Shown piece by piece: positions 47,901 to 58,739 of a stretch of 64,000 bases of DNA. The stretch is from Euptelea pleiosperma (taxonomy: Eukaryota; Streptophyta; Magnoliopsida; Ranunculales; Eupteleaceae). Both the position numbers and the translations under genes were made by a program. The notes beneath the pieces were generated by a model. The model had not been told where the DNA came from. It made no database searches and saw only the letters and a program-made list of their open reading frames with translations. The stretch is from the NCBI GenBank assembly GCA_035048495.1, contig CM068542.1, positions 37,539,109-37,603,108 of the forward strand, written 5' to 3'. Numbering within the stretch: position 1 is the stretch's first letter; each line of letters opens with the position of its first letter.

Positions 47901-48494
47901 GGTTGGGTTGAAACTGTCGTCAAGAAGCACAGAAAACACCGGAACCCAAAAACCTCAACCTCTTGGCGTAGATATACTAAACAAAATGTGCCTCTAAATG
48001 CCAACCTGGCAAAGTAGACTAGTAGTATACAAAACAAGTACTATTCACACTCCAATTATAGAAGACAAAGGAACAAGCAATTGCATAAACCAAACAGAAC
48101 TTGTTTGTTTAGAGGATTAACAAATGTAAACATGTCTAAATGCACCCTCGAGATGGACAAAGACTTTGAGGTACCACCATGTTTCGATTTGCATTTGATA
48201 CGTTAAAAAAATAAAAAAAGATAAACAGAATCCTATCAAATTGCAATTAAGAAAAAAGTTGAATTCCACGCACACCAAGTATTAACCACCACTTACCGCG
48301 AAAACCGAAAATGTAGTAGACCCATCCCCTGGAACCCTTTGGCATTTCGTTTTGAATAATGTGAAGTCCTCACCTTTCTTACTCTGACTGGCCTGTCCGA
48401 ATAACATATCCGGATTCTCGATCTTCTCGTTCGTCAGCTCACGCTTGAGCAGCACCGCCAGTGGGACCATGTGACGTTCATTCATTGTGGACAT
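20963..48494 (-). CDS. protein phosphatase 2C, At1g47380/PP2C12 type, nine coding exons
   Basis: Spliced by eye on the minus strand. Exons: 48297-48494, 46562-46733, 37672-37825, 37521-37584, 24719-24826, 21803-21928, 21479-21708, 21077-21279, 20963-20997; all introns are GT-AG, phases agree, 1290 nt, 429 residues, close to the family length. It removes phosphate from Ser/Thr with two Mn/Mg ions. Metal and core motifs: KKGED (about 42-46), DGHNG (69-73), SGTT (127-130), GDSR (147-150), SDGVWD (244-249), RDDTT (283-287), all intact, so it looks functional. The C-terminus adds CxxC pairs at 367/370 and 401/404 around 'GEGISVHAG', possibly metal-binding. The start chosen is the ATG (MSTMNERH) aligned with the family; an in-frame ATG lies 21 bases upstream. 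The specific substrate is unknown. Introns 2 (8.7 kb) and 4 (12.7 kb) are inflated by transposons. Confidence 0.93.
21996..22470. mobile_element. hAT-type MITE in PP2C intron 5
   Basis: Ends cgaggtttaaa and (inverted) caaggtttaaa, flanked by a perfect 8-bp duplication gaacaaag at 21988-21995 and 22471-22478, as made by hAT transposases. The body contains two tandem copies of a unit of about 135 bp ('aaaacgttcaggggcaaaaa...' near 22066 and 22203) and many 'taacgg' words. No coding capacity. Confidence 0.88.
22479..23319. other. PP2C intron 5, unassigned part
   Basis: AT-rich intronic DNA. A short direct repeat 'aggccccaggctt' occurs near 22941 and 22982. Nothing else recognised. Confidence 0.3.
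23320..23725 (+). mobile_element. LINE RNase H-like tail fragment in PP2C intron 5
   Basis: Plus-strand frames read '[14 protein letters not shown]' and, after a frameshift, 'CDYLGVQ' and '[16 protein letters not shown]', resembling the RNase H domain near the C-terminus of some plant LINEs. It ends with an A-rich stretch at 23687-23717. Degenerate, no long open frame. Confidence 0.45.
23726..24718. other. PP2C intron 5, right part
   Basis: No exon or clear element. The stretch 24390-24480 read on the minus strand resembles a LINE or transcript 3' end ('ctatgaataaattt'), too weak to assign. Confidence 0.3.
24827..27473. other. PP2C intron 4, left part, unassigned
   Basis: No exon of PP2C fits here, since exon 4 and exon 5 join perfectly. 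Region 25240-25900 has short frames without family resemblance. A repeated phrase 'agattggattggatc' occurs at 26399 and 26459. Probably decayed repeats. Confidence 0.35.
27474..27671 (-). repeat. 3' LTR of copia B
   Basis: 198 bp. On the minus strand it starts TGTTATGGGAG and ends CATTTCA. It contains 'tatttatatgaagg' (minus-strand TATA-like TATAAATA at about 27563-27572) and a GA/CT-rich part at 27497-27528. Confidence 0.88.
27722..28397 (-). pseudogene. copia B RNase H, frameshifted
   Basis: Two overlapping minus-strand frames (28024-28326 and 27734-28132) together give the copia RNase H: '[34 protein letters not shown]', 'DADWAG', '[22 protein letters not shown]', '[12 protein letters not shown]', '[18 protein letters not shown]' and 'HIEVDRHF', ending 'QVADIFTKG'. 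A one-base frameshift near 28110 separates them. Confidence 0.88.
28834..28996. mobile_element. small hAT-type MITE in copia B
   Basis: 163 bp. Terminal inverted repeats cagtggcagagcc and (inverted) tagtggcggagcc are of the kind found on plant hAT elements. The flanks are aatccatg (28826-28833) and gatccatg (28997-29004), an 8-bp duplication with one mismatch. Removing it restores the copia RT wording HEEVYM-DSPPSF. Confidence 0.88.
29205..29747. mobile_element. hAT-like MITE with GGAAATATTTCG repeats in copia B
   Basis: 543 bp with 15-bp terminal inverted repeats (caaggaaataaattt) and a perfect 8-bp target duplication ttctcaac at 29197-29204 and 29748-29755. The body is AT-rich with many 'ggaaat' and 'atttcg' words in both orientations. 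Excision restores copia RT '[16 protein letters not shown]'. Confidence 0.88.
30324..31215 (-). pseudogene. copia B integrase
   Basis: Minus-strand wording in order: '[15 protein letters not shown]' and '[15 protein letters not shown]' (HHCC zinc-binding part, 31090-31215), '[31 protein letters not shown]' with the first catalytic Asp region, then '[21 protein letters not shown]' containing the catalytic Glu (30690-30740), '[21 protein letters not shown]', and the C-terminal '[22 protein letters not shown]'. At least two frame changes (near 30930 and 30490) break it. Confidence 0.85.
31222..32531 (-). pseudogene. copia B gag C-part and protease region
   Basis: The frame 31611-32330 encodes gag wording '[21 protein letters not shown]' and '[17 protein letters not shown]', then a zinc-knuckle-like [15 protein letters not shown]. 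The expected second cysteine of CX2CX4HX4C is tyrosine, so the knuckle is probably not able to bind zinc normally. Downstream 31222-31600 has '[25 protein letters not shown]', typical of the gag-pre-integrase region. The protease active site itself (31560-31620) is split by a frame change. Confidence 0.8.
32532..35333 (-). mobile_element. 2.8-kb solo LTR (gypsy-type) nested in copia B gag
   Basis: Plus-strand ends tgtcacgcccc... and ...gggtattaca give TG...CA termini. Flanks caaga (32527-32531) and caaca (35334-35338) form a 5-bp target duplication with one mismatch. On the minus strand it starts TGTAATACCCTGAAC and ends GGATTCGGGGCGTGACA, wording typical of long gypsy (chromovirus, Tekay/Del-like) LTRs. 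It contains a minus-strand TATAAATAG (34509-34517), a downstream CT-rich transcribed part and a tandem repeat (34064-34231). No coding region. Removing it rejoins gag 'ENLTV.[10 protein letters not shown]'. Confidence 0.85.
34064..34231. repeat. four-copy tandem repeat of about 43 bp in the solo LTR
   Basis: The phrase 'cctatgcgcactccc' recurs four times at a spacing of 41-43 bp (34079, 34121, 34164, 34207), each preceded by a 'cgggccgcaga'-like word. Consistent with a U3 enhancer-type repeat array. Confidence 0.85.
35334..35619 (-). pseudogene. copia B gag N-terminus
   Basis: ATG at 35619 opens [20 protein letters not shown], followed by a frame with 'VLENPGLQ' and the copia gag wording up to the solo-LTR insertion at 35333; the rest resumes at 32531. 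A frame break near 35460 is likely. The 680-bp untranslated leader lies between here and the 5' LTR. Confidence 0.7.
36304..36514 (-). repeat. 5' LTR of copia B
   Basis: 211 bp, the partner of 27474-27671. On the minus strand it ends CATTTCA and is followed two bases later by the primer binding site TTGGTATCAGAGCC. The distal end carries an extra base or two compared with the partner. Confidence 0.88.
36515..37520. other. PP2C intron 4, right part
   Basis: AT-rich intronic DNA between copia B and exon 4. No exon, gene or clear element recognised. Confidence 0.4.
38372..39046 (+). repeat. 5' LTR of the non-autonomous element
   Basis: 675 bp, TG...CA ends. It has repeated 'ttactatttatagtaa' words (38450-38520), a TATA-like 'cttataaaag' near 38681, and a CT-rich part at 38815-38900, plausible U3, promoter and R/U5 respectively. 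Several 'gtgaatagtg' repeats lie near its 3' end. Confidence 0.9.
39089..39541 (+). CDS. unidentified 150-residue ORF in the non-autonomous element
   Basis: Opens at ATG 39089 ([18 protein letters not shown]) 27 bp after the primer binding site and stops at 39541. It is rich in Lys and Glu, with a possible coiled-coil segment (about residues 80-130, '[17 protein letters not shown]'). No gag, zinc knuckle, protease or polymerase motif is visible. It may be a decayed or captured leader/gag-like segment. The position directly behind the PBS is where gag would normally lie. Whether it is translated is unknown. Confidence 0.4.
   Translation: MSHIGSQSLVAALAKLNDVINRFESGLSNHISRIESKLEARGSARVSISNCRLGKSLPVPLAFSPLSDKLLEGFIAKKNPKEVSKQVEKKVNEELKSIEQDGAFPSEENEKIDEEEKAKTEELASPKAHVVVSDEKTEDKHIDPPCYYGE
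39860..40519 (+). repeat. 3' LTR of the non-autonomous element
   Basis: 660 bp, nearly identical to 38372-39046 apart from scattered substitutions and a deletion of about 15 bp in the 'ttctcttattctc' microrepeat near 40340. Confidence 0.9.
40525..41628. other. PP2C intron 2, unassigned part
   Basis: Intronic DNA between two LTR elements. C-rich and (ct)n stretches at 41080-41132. No exon or element recognised. Confidence 0.35.
42620..42808 (+). pseudogene. copia C reverse transcriptase N-terminal fragment
   Basis: Frame reading '[25 protein letters not shown]', '[26 protein letters not shown]', the standard start of copia RT. It is cut in the middle of [10 protein letters not shown] by the gypsy LTR beginning at 42809. 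Upstream to 41860 are only degenerate gag-like bits such as 'VVAQWI'. Confidence 0.82.
42809..43989 (+). repeat. 5' LTR of the chromovirus remnant
   Basis: About 1,181 bp. The part 43500-43740 ('accacaacccccaaacactccc' region) matches 6970-7190 of the solo LTR, while 43140-43500 resembles the LTR at 38700-39000. The three LTRs thus form one loose superfamily with exchanged blocks. Confidence 0.78.
44132..44884 (+). CDS. Ty3/gypsy gag protein (Retrotrans_gag), 250 residues
   Basis: An intact frame from ATG 44132. The N-terminus ([40 protein letters not shown]) is the gypsy capsid domain found in plant chromoviruses, followed by '[17 protein letters not shown]' and '[13 protein letters not shown]'. 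From about residue 135 it becomes a low-complexity Pro/Glu/Ser/Ile tail ([18 protein letters not shown]). No CCHC zinc knuckle is present. The frame ends where pol C-terminal sequence is abutted, so the tail may be partly chimeric. In a full element this protein forms the virus-like particle shell. Confidence 0.78.
   Translation: MDISALVRRAPTFNGQSDPVALNNWLSDMDYYFKRYVMSEERKVKFAKWKLVGLAKIHWDNVERQLERVGHAPVTSWDVMKAKLRDKYLPKFYQGRVMRNPYVEKHRESEKEIAESWKQINDLLNQLKQTVKSSKPIVDPIVESTESPKEFPSEPTKSQVESTIEHIKYIKSIELIESTPKLFLEPIVESRDESTEPVIESIVEYKSRILVDSNPIPALHRLHDLHAETNKEIILNNEHHKFPVDLYCIS
44885..45530 (+). pseudogene. gypsy integrase C-terminal part with chromodomain-like remnant
   Basis: 44887-45060 reads '[20 protein letters not shown]', then '[30 protein letters not shown]', the GPY/F-like end of a chromovirus integrase. 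Further on, 45355-45420 reads '[20 protein letters not shown]', close to a chromodomain core. Stops between these blocks and the missing catalytic core show it is non-functional. Confidence 0.65.
45596..45893 (+). repeat. truncated 3' LTR of the chromovirus remnant
   Basis: Matches the first 300 bp of 42809-43989 closely ('atgcggacatcaaagcatc' onward). Preceded by a purine-rich 'agctggggagaat'. Ends inside the LTR at the copia C polypurine tract. Confidence 0.82.
46137..46561. other. PP2C intron 2, right end
   Basis: Intronic DNA between copia C and exon 2. It includes two similar phrases around 'caatattgtc' (46240 and 46321). No element recognised. Confidence 0.35.
46734..48296. other. PP2C intron 1
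   Basis: A 1,563-bp GT-AG intron between the KKGED-bearing exon 1 and the DGHNG-bearing exon 2. No transposon or gene recognised. Confidence 0.6.
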
Positions 48495-49150
48495 AGTTCT
48501 CACCTCAAATCCCAAAAAAACTCTTTGTTAGGATAGCATGTTCACCTCTAGTCCTCCATGCAACCCAGCAGAAGCCTGTAGCAAGTAACGGAAATTTACA
48601 CAAACAGAACCTCTTATATAAGTAATTCAACGTAATTCTAATCAGTTTCCATTAAATTATCTCAATTCTCACTTTTAGAGGAAAAAAACACGGAAAAACG
48701 GATTGATCATCTGAGCGAAAGACAGAAATCGAATCAAAATTATCGAGAGCTTCACAGGAATGACAGAAAAATGAAAAAAAAAAAAAAAATGGAATCAAAT
48801 GCGCGCATTAAACACGACGAGAAGCATGAAATTGAAGATTTCTGCATTTCAGATTGAAGAAAAAAATCAGAAATTAATCAAGATCCGAATTATCATAGAA
48901 CGAACTAAACGAATTCCATAAATAACTACAATGACAATGTAGATGGATTAAATCCAGAAAAACAACAAGATTCGTGATGAAAGAATGCCCAGAATCGATA
49001 AGATAAATAGGGAAAAACAAGATAAAATCAGAAAATAATAAATAAGTAAAAGGAAATTAAAAGTTCTTACAGGGAAGGGGATTGGTGATGAATCTGATTT
49101 GTTGCAGGGATCAATGGACGCGGATCCCGGCGCGCTGCAAAAATTCCATT
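48495..49150 (-). promoter_or_regulatory. PP2C 5' UTR with a probable intron
   Basis: On the minus strand a CT-rich leader (49150-49200) precedes a GTAAGA donor directly after 49071. A plausible acceptor (gctacag) ends at 48576, giving a 5' UTR intron of about 495 bp (48576-49070) and a second UTR exon from 48575 to the start codon. This is inferred from splice signals only. Confidence 0.5.
49111..49149 (-). CDS. possible upstream ORF in the PP2C leader
   Basis: ATG at 49149 opens a 12-codon frame (MEFLQRAGIRVH) with a stop at 49111-49113, inside the inferred first 5' UTR exon. If transcription starts upstream, it could reduce translation of the phosphatase. There is no conservation evidence. 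Confidence 0.25.
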   Translation of the reverse strand: MEFLQRAGIRVH

Positions 49151-49411
49151 GCAGAGAGAAAAAGATAGAAGCTCTCCCTCCTCCCCCTTTTCATGTGCTG
49201 ACATGTCGACAACGCACCCCGTTCTAACCCGAACTATGGTCGGATTTTAGTGTGCAAAATGGTGCTGTCATCGCGAAGAGAACGTCCTCCCGAGGCAGAG
49301 ACCGTTGGATGGTCCTCGAGATTCGTGCACATTGCCCTGCGCTGATTAGCACCTGTAGTGGTCACATCTCCCATGTTGTCTTTCTGGTCGTCCTGTGCCC
49401 ATGTCTCCCAC

Positions 49412-49815
49412 GAGTAAAACTTGTGTCACAAGATGTTGTGACGGAACACGGTCACAGCACTCAATACGAGCCACGTGGTATACTATTAGAGGACAATGAC
49501 TGTATGGATGTTTGGGCAGTCCCTCGGTGGACTGGTACACAAAAAATCAGCTTGGTTAGTGATTTCTAACTGATTCTATTGAAGTTATTTTCATGGGTTG
49601 ATTTTAACGGTAGAAATTTGAGCATTATTGAGCGTTATTTGGGTGCATAAATCCAAAGGTTGTAAATCACTAACCAGGCTGATTTTTGGTTTGTAGGTCC
49701 ACCGAGGGACTGGTCAAACATCCATACGGTCAAAGATCTCTGATAGTGTGCCACGTCGCTTGTATTGAGTGCTGTGACCGTGTTCCATCACAACATCTTG
49801 TGACAAGTTTTACTC
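49412..49815. mobile_element. foldback MITE family M, copy 2, Mutator-type target duplication
   Basis: 404 bp with long inverted arms: left 'gagtaaaacttgtgtcacaa', right its inverse, extending through 'gagccacgtgg' and 'ggatgtttgg' for well over 100 bp. It is flanked by a perfect 9-bp duplication gtctcccac (49403-49411 and 49816-49824), the length made by Mutator-like transposases. No coding capacity. Confidence 0.88.
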
Positions 49816-49824
49816 GTCTCCCAC

Positions 49825-53135
<3,311 letters not shown>

Positions 53136-53430
53136 TTAGTCAAAAATCATTTTCCCAGTTGAGAATGGTAAAACACAAGTGAATTGAACATGCAGAGGTG
53201 CCCCGGGATGTAGAAAATTGACCCCCATATTTCGGGAATTGAAAGATTACCTGAATGAGTAGATTTAGCAGCTTCAAGAAGTTGGCTCGTGAAACCGACC
53301 TTGACAATGCTTGCCAGTGTACCTGCAGTATTAGAAACTCCCATCACAATTCCCGCTTATATTGGAGTGATATCCATGTGATTCACTGCAAATCCAACTT
53401 TCCCCAATGCGAGGAAACCAAGAGCCACAA
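53136..53430 (-). pseudogene. PHT4/anion-transporter-like C-terminal fragment
   Basis: The minus strand reads 'ALGFLALGKVGFAVNHMDIT', an in-frame TAA (53357-53359), 'AGIVMGVSNTAGTLASIVKV', 'LLEAAKSTHS', 'WGSIFYIPGHLCMFNSLVFY' and a final stop at 53136-53138. This is the last two membrane segments of a plant MFS anion/Na-phosphate transporter of the PHT4 type, normally moving phosphate or organic anions across plastid or Golgi membranes. The internal stop, a probable frameshift upstream near 53430 ('LMALPMF*TFSEAVFF') and the absence of the rest of the gene mark it as a pseudogene. No intron is visible, which fits a processed copy or a fragment lying within a single exon. Confidence 0.72.
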
Positions 53431-56400
53431 AAAAACACAGCCTCACTAAAAGTTCAGAACATGGGAAGCGCCATCAATGTAGGGGAGGCGACAACAAATC
53501 TGATGGTGTGTTAAGAACTTTAGGGCCCTTTGGGAAACTATCATTTCTTAATTATTCCATGATCTCTCTTTTTCTTTTATTTTTTCTTTCTTTCTTGGGT
53601 TTAAATTGGTTTTGTTAAATAATTACTTTAATTGTCCCCAGGGGGTCAGAACCTCCATCTTTATATCCATTATGTTGCATCAGGGTCAGTCCCACCATTG
53701 TTATGTTAGAACCTCTAAAAAAACGGAGGCCCTGCCACCAATTGTAGATCTATTATGATTTTTAAAAGGAACAATTTTTACATGATAACAGCTACATGTG
53801 CATAATTGGAGGTTAACATCACATTCTTTAATGGAAGTTCATTGTATCCCAAAAGTACATATATTAGGCATTCCATAAAAATAATGACATGTTCATAACG
53901 GGTTGTCTAATGAGAGGTATCATGCCTGGGTTTTAATGGTATTGGACTCATTTCTACCACTGGACTTAATTCAAAATTTAACCCAGCATGGCCCAATTAC
54001 ACCCATAAAAGGATATTATAGGCTAATTGGCTCCATTTCTACTCATAATCGGTGCACGCATCTCTCTCTATCCCCCTCGTAGTTTGTATGTTGCAAGATG
54101 AAATTTGAAGGGGAATGGACTGCAGATTGGCTAATAAAGGAGCATTGGGAATACGAGCCATAAAAGAATGTTAACAGCCACTAGAGTCTCGAGTGGATGA
54201 TAAAGAGGAAATATATAAAAATGTAGGTTCTAACTATAGTTGTCAACCTCCTTTAACCTTCTTTCATTTTACGTACCCTTATCTCCTTCTATCCCCAAAA
54301 GGACCAACCCATCTAGACCCATTTCCCCTATCCAAACGTCTCATCTTCTCACCCCCTAAACCATCTCTCATCCTTTATATTCCCCAAAATATCTTCTCCA
54401 CTCTGCTCATCCAAAACATCTCTTTTCATATAATTTTTTTCCCAAAATCCAAGTCTCTCTCTCGAAGAACTCCCCTGTGATTCCAGCCAAAATGTTTCCC
54501 CTTTTTCTTAATAATAATCTCTCATTTTCAACTAACTTTTGAATTTTTCTTATTTAAAATTTTATTATATTATTATTTATAAATCACAAAGTAATTGTGC
54601 TTAACAAGGGCGCAAAAATTGATCATCGCTGAGATTGGAGGGTTCGTAGTCACTGTAGGTTTTGAGAATGCCCTTGCTTGTGATATCTTTATTGTTGCTA
54701 AAGCGCCAAATTTATTGACACTCGTGCCAAGTTCTCTCCATCTTTTTTTAATTCATATATTCATCTCCAAATCGATTGTCTTATATATGGTAAATCGTTG
54801 TCTATACGAATAGAATATAGGAAAATTGACACGTGTACTGGTGTCCATGCCCATCATTTAGTGGTTCCCACCTAGATCTCTTAGATAATCTTCGATACAA
54901 TCAACAAAACTGTATAGATTTGATGCTTTAGATTATCCAATTGTATTGATTATTTTGACTTTGAATATTCGTGGGTGGGTGGGTGGGACCCATTAGATAG
55001 TTCGCCCAACTCATGATTCACTACGATGCTGGTAGGTTCGTATTTATGGTCTATAATTTTTTGTCTTTTATTTTATTTACCATCTATTTTATGGGAAAAT
55101 CTTCTCGTAAAATTGCCACCATCTGATTAAAGATTGTTATCCTTTTAATCATTTTATTTTTTATTCTTTGTGGAGTGTGCGTGCTCAATAACCCTCCAAT
55201 AATTTTAATAAAAATAAAATATATTTGACCAAAGAAAATAGTACTACACTTAAGTGAAGGTGCTTTTCGACTTAAACTATTTATGTAGTGAAGATATATT
55301 CAGAGTATAAGTGCAGAGTGAGTAAGTCTTAGATTAAGGCTCATTTGTATACAACAAATACATCCCATACATAGCAATGCTACCTGTAAGGTTCGTAAGT
55401 CAACATATTACGACCATGTGCTTTTATCACAGTGTTCATGAAAACTTTAAAGAATAAATCATATTCTCATGGGAAACGGTCTCACTTTCACTCTCGTACA
55501 GGTAAGGCTATTAAGGATGCTCATGCAGTTTAACAACCCACTCAAGATGAGCTATAGTCCTTATTAAAAGTTAAAATTCAACCTAATATTGTAGGATGTC
55601 ATGCATTAAATTAAAACATAGGGATGTATTTAAAAAGTGCATATACAAATAAAATAATAAACAATCACTTAGTGACTTGTTCTTTCTCTGGAACTTAGCT
55701 ATTGAGATCTCCCGTCCCCAAGTGGGGTATCCATCATTGATAATTTAATTATCAATGAGCTTTAATTCCATTCCTTTCGATGTATCCCATATTTTTTTCA
55801 TGTTGAACCTTTTGTCAAGGAGTCTGCTAAGTTATGGCCAAATCTAACAAAATCTATAGTTATTGTTCCATTGGTGATAAACTCACTCCTAGTAGTGTGT
55901 TTGTGACATATCTGTCACGATTTTCGATTATAATACCAATTTTGTACTTTGCCAATTGTAGATATTTCCTTGATTTTTTTTTCATTTCACCATTGTTACA
56001 AGGTTTAAATCTTTGTTGAGATATATTTTCTCATCATCTCCTCATCATTGTCTCATTGTATTATTAGTTCAATCGAGTTGAGTTCAATACCCAAACTAGA
56101 AACAAATACCGACTTTGTGAAAATGGTATTAGTTCAACCAAATTGATTGGTTCTTTAAAAAAAAATGTTCATTTCGCCATTGTTATAGGGGTTCCTCTTT
56201 GTTGAAATACATTTTTCCATCATCTCTTTATTATAGTCTAACTGTGTTAGTGGTTCAAATAAGTTGAGCTCAATACTTAAACTGGAAACATATACAAACG
56301 TCGTGAAAATGGTACTGCTAGTTCAACTAGTTTTGTGAAAATGACATTGGATCAACAAGTTTCCCGAATATTATTACTAAAACTTGAGAGAAGATTCTTG

Positions 56401-57194
56401 CTTAACGAAAATGAAAGTGATAACCATCTTCTTCACCTTAATATTTCTTAATTGAACTTTGAAATCGAAGTTGCCTTTTTATTGATATTCAATGACGTGT
56501 AAACAAGCAACAAAGCTATAGAGAACAATCGAGATTCTAAAAAATAGACGATCGGAAGAAAATCTTTCAAATTGGTACCACTTTCGTATTTTTCCACCTT
56601 TAAGGGGGCATAGATGAGTTGCGAAGAGCTGTAGAGGAAAGAAGTGGAGGAAAAGAGTTGAACTAAACTTCGTCAAAGATGACCGATGTACGGTACTGTA
56701 CGTCAGCTAAACCCCAAATCAAACTGATGCTATCAATTCAAACAGACAATAGCTACAGGATAATATGTGCGTTTCAGAGAAAATTGGATGGTAACCTTAA
56801 AATGGCTTTAATAGGTAGACGGTTAAACCAATGTGTCCATAGTTTTGTAGAGATGACTTAATGGTCTATATTTATTTTGTAAATATGAACTTAAAAGTAA
56901 TTTTTCAAGTTTGAAGTCCCCCCTACCAACGAATCATTGCTCTTTTCCTTCCTCGTGACAATCGTCAGTATGACTGTACTTAAAGATTTGTCATGTCCGT
57001 GTGTAGTGGTCACCTCACTATTGTCAAAACGTCACATCAATAAAGTCGTGCAACATCCTCTTGTGTAGAACTTTGATGACAATGGACTTCAACGAGACGA
57101 CGGGGACGTAGTAAATGTGCTACACAAGTACTTTAATGGTCTAGGCAGTAGGTAGCTAGAGGTTAACTTGTGTACTACGTGGCCTCCTCCCTGC
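53431..57194. other. intergenic AT-rich region
   Basis: No gene recognised. A (gggt)n stretch is at 54971-54987. A diverged direct repeat lies at about 55990-56130 and 56170-56310: 'catttcaccattgttacaagg', 'ttgagatatattttc' and 'tcaatacccaaactagaaac' recur as 'catttcgccattgttatagg', 'ttgaaatacatttttc' and 'tcaatacttaaactggaaac'. Otherwise spacer. Confidence 0.4.
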
Positions 57195-57588
57195 GAGCAA
57201 ACCTCTGCTCACACCCCCATGTGAGCGAAGCCGATCACAACCCACAGTACGAGCCACATGGCACACTCTTACAGGGCGCTGACCGTATGGATGTTTGGTT
57301 AATCTCTATGGTGGACGTGCAAACCAAAAATCAGCCTCATTAGTGATTTGCAACTTTTGGATCTTTGCACCAAAATAACACTCAATAATGCTCAAATTCC
57401 CATGGTTAAAATCAACCCATGAAAATAACTTCAATCCAACTCTTAGAAATCACTGATCAAGTTCATTTTTTGTTTGTAGGTCCACCTAGTGATTGACCAA
57501 ACATCCATAGGTCAGCGTCCACTAAGAGTGTGACACGTTGCTCGCACCGTGGGTTGTGATTGGCTTTGCTCACAGCGAAGGTTTACTC
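57195..57588. repeat. foldback MITE family M, copy 3
   Basis: Inverted arms from 'gagcaaacctctgctcacac' (left) to 'gctcacagcgaaggtttactc' (right), with 'ggatgtttgg', 'atcagcctcattagtgattt' and their inverse inside. Ends are inferred by comparison with copy 2. No clean 9-bp duplication seen. Confidence 0.75.
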
Positions 57589-57645
57589 CCTTTGCTATCC
57601 CCTGTCGTCAAGTCCCTTGTCATCAATGTTTTACTCCATCCTCTA

Positions 57646-58006
57646 GGGTAAAACTTGATTGACCAGTGGTCATTGACCATCACCCATAATATGAGCCACG
57701 TGGTACATTTTAAGAGGACACTAACCGTATGGATGTTTGGCTAATCCCAAAGTGGCCCTACAAACCAAAAATCAACCTGATTAGCGATTTCTAAGCGTTG
57801 GATTGGAGTCATTTTCACTGGTTGATTTTAACCGTGTGAATTTGAGCATTATTTGGAAAGCAAGATCGAAAGGTTTTAAAAAATCATTAATCAGGCTGAT
57901 TTAGTTTGTAGGTTCATCTAGGGATTGACCAAACATCCAGACGGTCAGCATCCTCTTAAAATGTGCCACGTGGCTCATTTTGTGGGTGGTCAGGCAAGTT
58001 TTACTC
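57646..58006. repeat. foldback MITE family M, copy 4
   Basis: Arms 'gggtaaaacttgattgacc' and 'ggtcaggcaagttttactcg', with inner 'gagccacgtgg' and 'ggatgtttgg' pairs in inverted orientation. About 360 bp, starting 57 bp after copy 3. Confidence 0.78.
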
Positions 58007-58019
58007 GTAAAAGTAAAAC

Positions 58020-58118
58020 AGAAAGCATGTGTCTTCCCTCGAAACCTGCCTGTCCGGACGTTACGAAGCCCTTCAACGTCTTCCCTAGAAACCTGCCTGT
58101 CCGGACGTTACAAACCTG
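58020..58118. repeat. short tandem repeat between MITE copies
   Basis: 'gaaacctgcctgtccggacg' occurs twice (about 58039 and 58088) with a partial third 'aaacctgcctg' at 58112, a spacing of about 49 bp then 24 bp. Confidence 0.65.
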
Positions 58119-58501
58119 CCTGTGTGAGCAAAGCCGATCACACATCACAATATGAGCCACGGGGCACACTCCTATAGGACTATGACCGTATGGATGTTTG
58201 GCTAGTCTCTCGGTGGATTTGTAAACCAAAAATTAGCTTGATTAGTGATTTCTAAGCGTTGGATTGGAGTCATTTACATAGGTCGCTTTTAACCGTAGAA
58301 TTTAGAGCATTATTGACTATTATTTGGGATACTAGATCCAAAGGTCTGACATAACAAATCAGGCTGAGTTTTCGTTTTCAGATCTAACGAGGGATTGTCC
58401 AAACATCCATACGGTCATCTTCCTCTAAGAGTATGCCACGTGGCTTATATTATTGTGTGTGATCGGCTTTGCTCATACACAGATGTGAGCGAGGTTTACT
58501 C
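58110..58501. repeat. foldback MITE family M, copy 5
   Basis: Left arm includes 'gtgagcaaagccgatcacac' and right arm its inverse 'gtgtgtgatcggctttgctc', plus the shared core words. It ends 'gaggtttactc' at 58501, 239 bp before the SDR start codon, so it occupies the SDR promoter-proximal region. Confidence 0.78.
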
Positions 58502-58652
58502 ATAACAACCCCCAACAAAAAGACAAGGGTAAACGTTAGTACCGTACTGCCGTTGATGCTCATCGAGAGTTGTATAGAGTGAATTCCGAGGTCCATCATC
58601 GTTATAGACTCCGCAAAAGAAAGTCAGAAACTAGAAAACAAATAGTGAGAGC

Positions 58653-58673
58653 GAGAGAGAGAGAGAGAGAGAG
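58653..58673. repeat. (GA)n microsatellite in the SDR 5' leader
   Basis: About ten GA units 67 bp before the ATG, followed by a CT-rich stretch. GA/CT tracts are common in plant 5' UTRs and can act as GAGA-factor sites; no such role is shown here. Confidence 0.7.
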
Positions 58674-58739
58674 CAATCTCTCATTCATTCTCCGTCTCTT
58701 TTCTTCTGCTACGAATCGTCAATCCCTAGATCGAGAGAA

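Noticed and set aside
48494..48515. Upstream in-frame ATG at 48515 as PP2C start
   Set aside because: The family N-terminus aligns with the ATG at 48494; the upstream ATG cannot be excluded but is less likely.
54193..54480. 95-codon open frame in the intergenic region
   Set aside because: Pro/Phe/Ser-rich low-complexity product with no splice or family support; looks like a chance frame in C-rich DNA.
58320..58500. Bacterial-type terminators or riboswitches from the many strong hairpins
   Set aside because: All hairpins examined belong to foldback MITEs in a plant nuclear genome.
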